A program made the translations under genes and the position numbers. Shown one piece after another: positions 8,341 through 16,099 of a DNA stretch of 64,000 nucleotides. The DNA lies in NCBI GenBank assembly GCA_009773165.1, contig WOUZ01000001.1:744001-808000 (forward strand), given 5' to 3'. Position 1 is the stretch's first letter; each line of letters opens with the position of its first letter. The notes beneath the pieces were generated by a model, which was not told the DNA's origin, searched no databases, and saw only the letters and a program-made list of their open reading frames with translations. Origin of the DNA: Bacteroidota bacterium. Lineage in GTDB: Bacteria; Bacteroidota; Bacteroidia; Bacteroidales; F082.

Positions 8341-9333
8341 TTAGTTAATCATAAGATTGCATCCACGCACCTGACTGTTATCAAAACGTCCAAGTACCTC
8401 GAAACTTCCGTCCTCATGCAATTTTCCCAAATCCTGCACCTGTATAAAAGAACAACTGTTCAGGTTTGCCAAATCAATCACATTGATGCCCCCGCTTTTT
8501 CCATGTAAGACAAGAGAGAAGGGGTCGTTGGTGTCTCTGATAAGAATTTTCATCCATGGAGGACACCGAAAAAGACCCTCCCCTGATGAATATGCCTGCG
8601 AAAGCAATTCGGTCATGCCATATTCCGAATGGATAGAGGCAACACCAAAGCCTTTTTTGAGCAACTCATGAACTTCTTCTCTGATCATCTCGCGACGTTT
8701 TCCTTTCATTCCACCAGTTTCCATCACAATAAGCCGGGGAAAATGAAATGATTGTTGCTCAACAAGATCCAAAAGGGCATAGGTTACTCCAAGTAAAATA
8801 GTTTTTTGACCAGAAGCGCTTAATTCCCGCAATTTTTGCAATAACTCTGCCGTGTTGTGAAGGTAAAAACCGCTATCAGGATGACCACTTTCGGCAATTA
8901 GTTTCTCAGCCATATATACCAGCGAGGATCCTGATCGCTCAAGATAGGAGGGCAGGAGTGCCAAAATACAAAGCTCTTGCGGAGATTTGTAAAACAGTTC
9001 AAATCCACGCTTAAAACTTTCATTATATAACCGGAGATCAACTATGTGATGTCTGCTTGTTTGATCACCTGTTGTTCCTGAAGAGCTGAAAACAATAGCT
9101 GAAGGCTTTTCTCCAGTTGTTATTATATGTGTCTTGAAAAACTCGACAGGTAAAAATGGAATTTGATCATAGTAGGTAATAGCAATTGGATCAATATGGA
9201 CAAGGTCGCAAAATTGTCGGTAGACCTTATTGTGACTGTATTGAAAATGGAAAATTTCGATAGCAAGCTGATTGAACTGCAATTCGTTAGTGATGGAAAA
9301 AATCCGCTCGATTGAAGGGGCTGAGTTTGCCAT
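8341..9333 (-). CDS. LuxE-like acyl-protein synthetase / acyltransferase
   Basis: A 330-residue member of the LuxE acyl-protein synthetase family (adenylate-forming fold). The ATP-binding SSSGTTGDQTSRH motif and EYGMTELLSQAYS are clear. The protein ends ...VRGCNLMIN, with Cys325 six residues from the C-terminus, the place where LuxE carries its acyl group. LuxE activates a fatty acid as acyl-AMP and holds it as a thioester. No luxC or luxAB partner is present, so the acyl acceptor is unknown. It is divergent from a lipoprotein gene with 71 bp between the starts. Confidence 0.8.
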   Translation of the reverse strand: MANSAPSIERIFSITNELQFNQLAIEIFHFQYSHNKVYRQFCDLVHIDPIAITYYDQIPFLPVEFFKTHIITTGEKPSAIVFSSSGTTGDQTSRHHIVDLRLYNESFKRGFELFYKSPQELCILALLPSYLERSGSSLVYMAEKLIAESGHPDSGFYLHNTAELLQKLRELSASGQKTILLGVTYALLDLVEQQSFHFPRLIVMETGGMKGKRREMIREEVHELLKKGFGVASIHSEYGMTELLSQAYSSGEGLFRCPPWMKILIRDTNDPFSLVLHGKSGGINVIDLANLNSCSFIQVQDLGKLHEDGSFEVLGRFDNSQVRGCNLMIN

Positions 9334-9375
9334 TGGCTCGATATGGAGAAAACTATTAATTTTACACCTTGTATT

Positions 9376-9391
9376 GATGTAATTTTACATC
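9376..9391. promoter_or_regulatory. Palindrome in the luxE-like / lipoprotein divergent region
   Basis: GATGTAA, TT, TTACATC: a perfect 7+2+7 inverted repeat 13 bp before the lipoprotein ATG and 42 bp before the luxE-like start. It is a plausible dimeric-regulator site for one or both genes. Confidence 0.35.
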
Positions 9392-9404
9392 TTTCATTAA
9401 GGAT

Positions 9405-9914
9405 ATGGCAAAAATAGGAATCTTTTTCATCACATGTGTTTTACTCATTGCTGCAAGCTTTGGTTCATGCCGCAAGTTTGAGGAATACCCTCCTGTTCCT
9501 GAAATTTCTTTCAATGATTTTGTATATTTGATAAATGAAGAAACAGGAATAAGTGAAAAAGGTATTTTGAGTATCAGCTACCGCGATGGTGATGGCGATA
9601 TAGGTTTGGAACAGGAAGACACCTTGTTTCCTTACCAAATAGATGGAGAGTATTACTACAATCTAATTATTACGTTGTCGGAATTGCAAAATGGCGAGTT
9701 TGTTGAGCTGCCATTTAATTTCAGTGCAAGAATCCCCCCTCTGATTCCCAAAGATCAACAGAAAAGCATTAAAGGAATCATTGAAAATGAGCTGTTTATA
9801 TATGATCCAACTTCAGATTTTGATACGATTCGTTTCACAGTAAAACTGGTCGACAGAGCACTTAATGTTAGCAATGAAGTAATAACACCTGCCTTTGTTC
9901 GTATCATTCCATGA
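9405..9914 (+). CDS. Putative lipoprotein of unknown function
   Basis: A 169-residue protein with a hydrophobic N-terminus ending in a lipobox (SFGSC, Cys22), so it should be lipidated and envelope-bound. The mature part includes an acidic SYRDGDGDIGLEQED segment, a YYYNLIITL strand and a C-terminal VKLVDRALNVSNEV strand. This looks like a small beta-sandwich of the type seen in many Bacteroidota lipoproteins. I do not recognise a characterised family. It is divergent from the luxE-like gene. Confidence 0.8.
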   Translation: MAKIGIFFITCVLLIAASFGSCRKFEEYPPVPEISFNDFVYLINEETGISEKGILSISYRDGDGDIGLEQEDTLFPYQIDGEYYYNLIITLSELQNGEFVELPFNFSARIPPLIPKDQQKSIKGIIENELFIYDPTSDFDTIRFTVKLVDRALNVSNEVITPAFVRIIP

Positions 9915-10000
9915 TATTTAGCATGAGGCTTAACATTAAGTTAACGTAAACCTAAACTAAACTTAAGTCTATTTTAACCACTTAAAGCATTGATTCATAC

Positions 10001-10008
10001 TATTTTTG
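10001..10008 (+). promoter_or_regulatory. -7 promoter element (TATTTTTG)
   Basis: It matches TAnnTTTG and lies 15 bases before the ATG at 10023. A TTG start at 9990 would lie upstream of this promoter, so it supports the later start for the following gene. Confidence 0.45.
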
Positions 10009-10022
10009 CCGAACAAAATAAT

Positions 10023-10382
10023 ATGAACATGAAAAAAATTATCATAGCACTTGTAGTTTTCACAGCAATTTTTGCACAATCAGCAACTTTTGCTTCAAAC
10101 GATAAAACAAACACTCCTGATGCACCTGCAACGGCTGTTTCAATTTCAGGTAAAGTTCTTGATGCCATAACCGGTGAGGCTTTAGTTGGCGCAGTTGTTG
10201 AAGTTGAAGGCGTTGATGTGAGCGTATTTACGGATCTTGAAGGTCAGTTCAGCATCAATAACATGCAAACAGGCACCTATGTATTGAAAGTAAAATATAT
10301 CTCATACGAAGATAAAAAAGTTGAATCGGTAAAAGTTGATTCCAAGAATAATAACGTGGATATCACCCTACAATCGAAATAA
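10023..10382 (+). CDS. Small secreted carboxypeptidase-like regulatory domain protein
   Basis: From ATG 10023 (MNMKK; a second ATG follows two codons later) the product is 119 residues: a signal peptide ending near ATFAS, then one carboxypeptidase-regulatory-like/CNA-B-type beta-sandwich. The domain shows SGKVLDAITGEALVGAVVEVEG and the closing GTYVLKVKYISYEDKKVESVKV. In Bacteroidota this domain normally starts TonB-dependent receptors; here it is the whole protein. The role is unknown, probably periplasmic or surface. A strong terminator follows. Confidence 0.8.
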   Translation: MNMKKIIIALVVFTAIFAQSATFASNDKTNTPDAPATAVSISGKVLDAITGEALVGAVVEVEGVDVSVFTDLEGQFSINNMQTGTYVLKVKYISYEDKKVESVKVDSKNNNVDITLQSK

Positions 10383-10412
10383 TATTCGACTTTTATTTTA
10401 AGAATAATGATC

Positions 10413-10440
10413 AAGACAAACCCGGAAGTTTGTCTTTTTT
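10413..10440 (+). terminator. Rho-independent terminator
   Basis: Perfect nine-base arms AAGACAAAC and GTTTGTCTT with a six-base loop, running into six T residues, 30 bp after the stop codon. Confidence 0.85.
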
Positions 10441-10623
10441 ATTGTCTAAAATGCTGAAAATAATATAAATAGATCAAGGCGAGCAAGAGTTGATCAATAT
10501 TAATTTTTAGAAATCAGGTTAACAATTCAATAAAGATGTCGTATTTTTGAAACGAAACAGGAACGAAATGAAATCTTCTCGCACTTGTAAGTTCAACTGT
10601 TAGTTAATCGAACGATAAAAACG

Positions 10624-11100
10624 ATGAAAGTAATGAAAGCTATTTGGAAGAGTGCCATCCTGATATGGCTTCTGTTTTTTTCAACAAACCTCATCACAGC
10701 GCAAGAGCTGGAGCAAAAAAGTGATGGTTATTATAAAGACGGGCAGTTATATAACGGCACGTTTACAACTTTTTTTTCAAATGGTAAGCTTGCTTCTGAG
10801 CGCACATTCATTCGTGGATTGGAGGATGGAATGTCGCAATATTATGATTCAACCGGAGCTTTAATCGAGAAACGAGCCTGGAGCAATGGAAAAAAACATG
10901 GTACATGGTTTACCTATACCAATTCGGGATTAAAAACAGGTGAAGCCAATTATTACAACAATAATAAACATGGCAAATGGTTCATCTGGGATGAAAAAGG
11001 AATCCTCCGTTATGAGATGAACTACGAAAATGGCAAAAAGACGGGATCGTGGTTCATGTGGGACGAGTCCGGAAAGCTTCTTAGTGAAAAGAAGCTATAG
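10624..11100 (+). CDS. Secreted MORN-variant repeat protein (YwqK-like)
   Basis: A 158-residue protein with a signal peptide (cleavage near TAQ) followed by about five copies of the MORN_2-type repeat, recognisable by G-x-W-x-x-(Y/W)...G: NGTFTTFFSNGKL, HGTWFTYTNSGLKTG, HGKWFIWDEKGILR and GSWFMWDESGKL. Such repeats form curved beta-sheets and are common in Bacteroidota; many database names call them YwqK family antitoxins. No toxin gene is adjacent, so I would not infer antitoxin function. Confidence 0.8.
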   Translation: MKVMKAIWKSAILIWLLFFSTNLITAQELEQKSDGYYKDGQLYNGTFTTFFSNGKLASERTFIRGLEDGMSQYYDSTGALIEKRAWSNGKKHGTWFTYTNSGLKTGEANYYNNNKHGKWFIWDEKGILRYEMNYENGKKTGSWFMWDESGKLLSEKKL

Positions 11101-11139
11101 ATTTATTACCCAGAAAAGAGCGCTACTTTTTTGCGCTGA

Positions 11140-13080
11140 TTAGAACCGAAGAATTTTTATCACTTCAGATCGTTTTCCTGAGTTTAATTGCAAGATATTG
11201 ACGCCTTTAGGGAAATCTACACCCTTTATTTGGATAGAGTGTTTACCTTTTGATCGTGTCTCAGCAGGTTTTTTCCAGATCACTTTTCCGGTATAATCGA
11301 TCAGTTGTAATTCAATACTACTTGTTTCTTCAAGATAAAATTCGATGGTTACTTCATTAGAAACCGGATTTGGGAATGCATTTACACTCTTAGCCGAAAG
11401 GGTTGTTTCAGGTATGGTAACAAACAGAAAGTCATTTCGGTAGTAACTGAACACACCACTGTATTCACCCAAAACAAGGTCGGCATCACCATCATTATCC
11501 AGATCGCCAAAAAAAGGAGCTGCATTCTGTTCTGCATTTAACCCAATGATTACCATGTTGTTCTGAGTCCAGACACCATTGTTGTTTTGAAGATATTTCA
11601 AATCTCCAAACATTCCTCCGCATAAGATATCGATATCTCCGTCAAAATCGAGGTCTGTCAAAGCTGGCACACAATTGGAGCCGATGTCGAAAGAACCAAA
11701 GAATCCTGCAATGAGTTGCCAATCAGGTGAAATTGCTGTTCCGTTGTTGCGAAGGTAGCTCAGCTTCCCATTTTCTTCACCTGCAATAATATCCAAATCA
11801 CCATCCTGATCCAGGTCAAGCAAGCGTGGTGACGACCAACCACTTAAGGTGATTGATTGCAAGACGTCAGTTACAAGTTCAAAACCCAGACCAGTATTCC
11901 GGTGGTAATAGAGCTTTCCGCTAAGATCACCAACAATAACATCAGGCAAGCCATCGGAGTTGACATCACCTGCAGCCACGGCACTATAGATAGAATGATC
12001 GATCGAAGCAAAATAGGTACTATTTTCATTCCAGGCCGGCCCGGAAGCGGTGCCTGTGTTTTCGTAATAATAAATAGAACCCAGTTGACTACCTGAAAGT
12101 AAATCGAGGTCACCATCGTTATCGAAATCATATAAACATGGGTTGCTTGCTCCTCCGGGATCGAGCACGCCGCCAAAAAGCGAGGCATTCATCGTCCAGG
12201 CTGCTAGCTGAGGTGTTCCTGAATTAACATAATAATTTAGTGGGCCATCAGCAGTGCCATAAACAAGGTCGTATGTTTGGTCTGCATTAAGATCAACGAA
12301 ACCGGGTGAATTCCAGTATGTTTGGGAACCGATATCATTAAAAAAGAGAGTGTTCAGATTCCATTGCGGAATTTGAGATGTTCCGGTATTTTCGTAAAAC
12401 CACAGATTGTGACCGTCTCTGCCACTTATGAGGTCGAAATCGCCATCTGCATCAAGGTCGCAGAAAACTGGATAAGCATATAATCCTACATCATCAACAT
12501 CAACACCATTTGTTTCGGAAAAACTAGCTGAAACAGCCGATCCTGTATTCATATATAACCGTAAAAGCCCACTCTCACTGAAGCCCACAATCATGTCTGC
12601 ATCACCGTCAGCATCCACATCGGCCAGATCAGGCACAGGTATCTGACCCACATTTAGTCCACTGAAAAAACCTGATACCTTCTCAAAGACAGGATTATTG
12701 GCATCACCGATATTGTTAAACAGATTCAAGCCGGTGAAGCCTCCAGAAACGAAATCGAGGTCGCCATCAGCATCAAGATCATAAAAAACTCCCATTTCTG
12801 CATCGAGCGGATCAACAACACTAAAGATATCGGGACCTGCATTGAAGGCAGGACTTAATGCAGTGCCTGTGTTTTCAACAAAAAAGGGTTTTCCTGAAGT
12901 GTTACCTATGATCATATCATGGTCGCCATCAGCATCAATATCGGCAAAGCGGGGTTGTGAAAATGGCAGACTTGGGACACCACTAGGGTTAAAGATACTG
13001 TTTTGCAAAACCCAGGGCTGAGAGGATAGGTTGAATGTTAAAGACAAGAAAATCAAACAAATAAGTGCAAATTGTTTCAT
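11140..13080 (-). CDS. Secreted FG-GAP/VCBS repeat protein with T9SS sorting domain
   Basis: Starting at ATG 13080 (MKQFALICL, a signal peptide ending near LSSQ), the protein has ten copies of a calcium-binding-style motif D(L/V/I)DxDGDxDxxxG, for example DLDADGDLDFVSG and DLDNDGDADLVLG. It should fold as an FG-GAP beta-propeller, or two. One copy (DLNADQTYDLVYG) and another (DVNSDGLPDVIVG) are degenerate. The C-terminal ~80 residues beginning at FPNPVSNEVTIEF form a T9SS sorting domain. It is probably a surface adhesin or binding protein; the ligand is unknown. A start 12 codons upstream would put polar residues before the signal peptide and is less likely. Confidence 0.88.
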   Translation of the reverse strand: MKQFALICLIFLSLTFNLSSQPWVLQNSIFNPSGVPSLPFSQPRFADIDADGDHDMIIGNTSGKPFFVENTGTALSPAFNAGPDIFSVVDPLDAEMGVFYDLDADGDLDFVSGGFTGLNLFNNIGDANNPVFEKVSGFFSGLNVGQIPVPDLADVDADGDADMIVGFSESGLLRLYMNTGSAVSASFSETNGVDVDDVGLYAYPVFCDLDADGDFDLISGRDGHNLWFYENTGTSQIPQWNLNTLFFNDIGSQTYWNSPGFVDLNADQTYDLVYGTADGPLNYYVNSGTPQLAAWTMNASLFGGVLDPGGASNPCLYDFDNDGDLDLLSGSQLGSIYYYENTGTASGPAWNENSTYFASIDHSIYSAVAAGDVNSDGLPDVIVGDLSGKLYYHRNTGLGFELVTDVLQSITLSGWSSPRLLDLDQDGDLDIIAGEENGKLSYLRNNGTAISPDWQLIAGFFGSFDIGSNCVPALTDLDFDGDIDILCGGMFGDLKYLQNNNGVWTQNNMVIIGLNAEQNAAPFFGDLDNDGDADLVLGEYSGVFSYYRNDFLFVTIPETTLSAKSVNAFPNPVSNEVTIEFYLEETSSIELQLIDYTGKVIWKKPAETRSKGKHSIQIKGVDFPKGVNILQLNSGKRSEVIKILRF

Positions 13081-13371
13081 AAGAGAATGTTTTGAATGTG
13101 TTAGCCAAAGATACAAAAAACAACTGCCTTTGCCTAATTAGTGCGCTTAACACTAAACCGGTGTTGTTGCTACGATGCTTTATTCACGACACTTTAAAAA
13201 GACTAAAGCGATAGGATAAGTTCAAACCAATGGATTTATATAACTTTTCACAACTTTTGTGATTAATTACTGTATTATTGCCCGAAAATTTCGACTGTTT
13301 ATATTTTCAGCAGAGCATGTTTCTAAAACAGTTGACATACAAATGAAGACAATTAAATACACACTTCAGTT

Positions 13372-14766
13372 ATGGCAGGACAAAGAAATCTGGTCAGGAC
13401 ACTTGGTTTTGGTTATGTAGTCATTTTTGTGATTGCAAACATCATTGGTTCAGGCGTTTACAAAAAGATCGCTCCAATGGCGGCTGAGCTTCATTCTTCT
13501 GCCTGGGTACTTTTGGCATGGCTGGCAGCCGGAATCATAACCATTTTTGGAGCATTGAGTAACGCGGAAGTTGCCGGAATGCTTGCGGGCACAGGCGGAG
13601 AGTTTGTTTATTTCAAAAAAATTTATAACCGTTTCTTTGCTTTTTTATATGGTTGGTCGCTTTTTACTGTAATTCAAACAGCAACAATCGCATCGCTTGC
13701 CTATGTATTTTCTCAATCACTTAACAGCATTTTTACATTACCTGAGGTACTGACTTCACTTGAGCATTTCACATTGGGCGGGGTTTTCTTTCCTTTCCAG
13801 GATTTCAACATAAAAAGTGTTGCTATTCTATTGATAATGATACTTACAGTATTAAATATCAGCGGATTAAAAAAAGGAGCATTAACAGGCAAAATCATTT
13901 TCTGGCTTGTGATGGCGGGTCTTACGATGATTGTCGTTTTCGGACTTATGCACATCAAAACCTTACCCGATAATTTCCTTAATCCACAAGATTTCACCAA
14001 TGGCATGGTGTCTCCAACCTCCTTTTTTACTGCCATGCTAGCGGCATTTTGGGCTTATCAGGGATGGGTTTCAGTTGGTTTCATCGGAGGAGAAGTTCAC
14101 AATCCCAACAAAAATCTTCCTAAAGGCATTATAACAGGGGTGTTTGTTGTTATTTTAATCTATCTACTTGTAAATGTAACCTATATGGCTTTGCTTTCAA
14201 TTCCGGCTTTAGAACAAATTTATGTTTCTGGAAATCAGATAGCTGCTATTGAAGCTGTAAGAAGTTTCTGGGGGCAAACAGGGGTTATTTTTATTTCGCT
14301 TTTAATCCTGCTCACCACTTTAGGCTGCACACACGCCAGCATTCTTACCGGAGCAAGGCCGCATTATGCTATGGCAGGAGAGCAATTATTTTTTAATTCC
14401 TTTACCCGACTCAATAAAGCAAATGTTCCTGCCCAATCGTTGCTTTGGCAAGGTATCTGGTCTTCAGTACTTGTTTTATCAGGGACTTTCGATCAGCTGA
14501 CGGATATGATTGTATTTGCTGTTTTTATTTTTTATGGCGCAACAGCTTTGGGTGTTTTTATTTTGAGGATTAAAATGCCTGACCTCCACCGACCCTATAA
14601 AGTTTGGGGATATCCCTATATTCCGGCTTTCTATATTCTTTTTTGTTTACTTTTTTTGGCAAACACGCTTTATTCAAGACCCAGAGAGGCAGCAATTGGG
14701 CTGGTGTTGATTTTATGCGGCATCCCTGTTTATCTTCTACGCAGGAAATTGTTTACGCGAAAATGA
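13372..14766 (+). CDS. APC-family amino acid permease
   Basis: A 464-residue transporter with twelve hydrophobic segments. The family motif GFGYVVIFVIANIIGSGVYKK at the start corresponds to the unwound substrate-binding part of helix 1 in LeuT-fold transporters. The closest type is the LAT-like/AdiC group of amino acid exchangers and symporters (FWAYQGWVSVGFIGGEVHNPNKNLP). Substrate cannot be read from sequence. It stands alone, divergent from the FG-GAP gene. Confidence 0.9.
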   Translation: MAGQRNLVRTLGFGYVVIFVIANIIGSGVYKKIAPMAAELHSSAWVLLAWLAAGIITIFGALSNAEVAGMLAGTGGEFVYFKKIYNRFFAFLYGWSLFTVIQTATIASLAYVFSQSLNSIFTLPEVLTSLEHFTLGGVFFPFQDFNIKSVAILLIMILTVLNISGLKKGALTGKIIFWLVMAGLTMIVVFGLMHIKTLPDNFLNPQDFTNGMVSPTSFFTAMLAAFWAYQGWVSVGFIGGEVHNPNKNLPKGIITGVFVVILIYLLVNVTYMALLSIPALEQIYVSGNQIAAIEAVRSFWGQTGVIFISLLILLTTLGCTHASILTGARPHYAMAGEQLFFNSFTRLNKANVPAQSLLWQGIWSSVLVLSGTFDQLTDMIVFAVFIFYGATALGVFILRIKMPDLHRPYKVWGYPYIPAFYILFCLLFLANTLYSRPREAAIGLVLILCGIPVYLLRRKLFTRK

Positions 14767-14881
14767 CGTTTGTTTTTAAACGAAAGTTGCTTTAATTGGT
14801 ACCTGCAACCATAAAAACCTGAAAATGACACCCGACTGGAAACAAACCCTTACTTTTGTTTCTTCTAAACCGTTTCATTCT

Positions 14882-16063
14882 ATGAAAAATATTTTTCAAC
14901 AGGCTGTTATATTGATTGTTAGCTTGTTTTCTGCTGGCCTGGTTGAAGCACAGACCATCAATTATAAACCTCTGATTGACGAAATACAGCAGTTGCAGAA
15001 ACAGTTTGTTCCGGATAGTAGGGTGGCTATCTTTAATGTTGATTTAAAAGACACGCTTCAATTCCCTTTAATCCTTACTGGGAAAACCGATTTACCTGAT
15101 GCCCGAAGCCAACTCCTGCAGTTATTAAAAGCTAAAAACATTGCTTTTGTTGACTCTCTCATACTTCTTCCTTCTGTTTCGTTGGGAAGTCAAACCTGGG
15201 CTTTAGCCTCTTTATCGGTTTCCACACTTCGCTCAAAGCCTGATGATGCCGCTGAACTTGTCACACAGGTAATGATGGGAACACCCATGAAGGTACTGGA
15301 ACAAAGCAAGAATTGGTTTAGGGTACAGACACCCGAGCATTATATCGGTTGGATCGATGGTTCCGGTTTACAACGTTTTACATTAGAGGAACTGAATCAA
15401 TGGAAGGAATCCAATCGATTCATGTTCAATAAATTATCGGGATATGTTTACGATAAGCCTTCGAAAAAAGCTTCTGTTGTCACTGATTTGGTGCTTGGAG
15501 ATCTTTTTGAGGCTGGAAAAAGTAAAAGAGGATATCTGAAAATCAGCCTTCCCGATGGCAGGAAAGGTTTTGTAAAGAGATCAGATTGTATTTCCTATTC
15601 CGATTGGGTAGGTTCACAGCCTGACATTGAGGTTTTGCTGGATTTTGCATCACAAATGATGGGTTCGCCCTATCTTTGGGGAGGCACTTCAGCTAAAGCT
15701 GTTGATTGTTCTGGTTTTGTCAAGCTGCTTTATTACAGTCAGGCAGTGATTCTTGCCCGCGACGCAACGCAACAGGCACGTTATGGAGAAGTAATTGATC
15801 ACACAAATGTGAACATACTTCAACGAGGTGACCTGCTTTTTTTTGGTAGTTCAGCAAAACGGATAAGCCATACAGGCGTATATGTTGGTAAAGGCGATTT
15901 TATCCATGCTTCAGGAAGGGTGCTTGTCAGCAGCATCGATCCATTGGATGCCAAATATTTACCGTCGAGAAATTATGTTGCTGCCCGTCGCGTTATCACA
16001 GCTTTTGACACTGAAGGTATCACGCCAGTAAAGAACCATCCATGGTATAACAGAATCAAATAG
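14882..16063 (+). CDS. Secreted SH3-domain NlpC/P60 (C40) peptidoglycan peptidase
   Basis: From ATG 14882 the protein (393 aa) has a signal peptide ending near VEAQ, two SH3-like modules (around STLRSKPDDAAELV and GYVYDKPSKKASVV) and a C-terminal NlpC/P60 domain. The catalytic Cys is in AVDCSGFVKLLYYSQ and the His in ISHTGVYVGKGDFIH. The layout matches the YkfC-like gamma-D-glutamyl-L-diamino-acid endopeptidases that cut peptide stems of cell-wall fragments. A start 19 codons upstream is possible but would bury the signal peptide. The next gene begins 36 bp downstream, probably cotranscribed. Confidence 0.9.
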   Translation: MKNIFQQAVILIVSLFSAGLVEAQTINYKPLIDEIQQLQKQFVPDSRVAIFNVDLKDTLQFPLILTGKTDLPDARSQLLQLLKAKNIAFVDSLILLPSVSLGSQTWALASLSVSTLRSKPDDAAELVTQVMMGTPMKVLEQSKNWFRVQTPEHYIGWIDGSGLQRFTLEELNQWKESNRFMFNKLSGYVYDKPSKKASVVTDLVLGDLFEAGKSKRGYLKISLPDGRKGFVKRSDCISYSDWVGSQPDIEVLLDFASQMMGSPYLWGGTSAKAVDCSGFVKLLYYSQAVILARDATQQARYGEVIDHTNVNILQRGDLLFFGSSAKRISHTGVYVGKGDFIHASGRVLVSSIDPLDAKYLPSRNYVAARRVITAFDTEGITPVKNHPWYNRIK

Positions 16064-16099
16064 CATACACTTTTCTGTTTGTTCTTATTTGTCAAAAAA

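Noticed and set aside
8287-8508. 73-codon frame overlapping the luxE-like gene
   Set aside because: Antisense to a strongly supported enzyme gene, with no domain.
9990-10022. Extended start for the small carboxypeptidase-like regulatory domain protein
   Set aside because: The non-ATG start lies before a good -7 promoter box (10001-10008), so the transcript would not contain it; the signal peptide begins at 10023/10029.
10624-11100. Reading the MORN-repeat protein as a toxin-antitoxin component because of the YwqK family name
   Set aside because: It is a secreted repeat protein with no toxin gene adjacent.
11113-11134. AGCGC/GCGCT hairpin between the MORN and FG-GAP genes
   Set aside because: Only five pairs and a short T-rich tract on one strand; too weak to list as a terminator.
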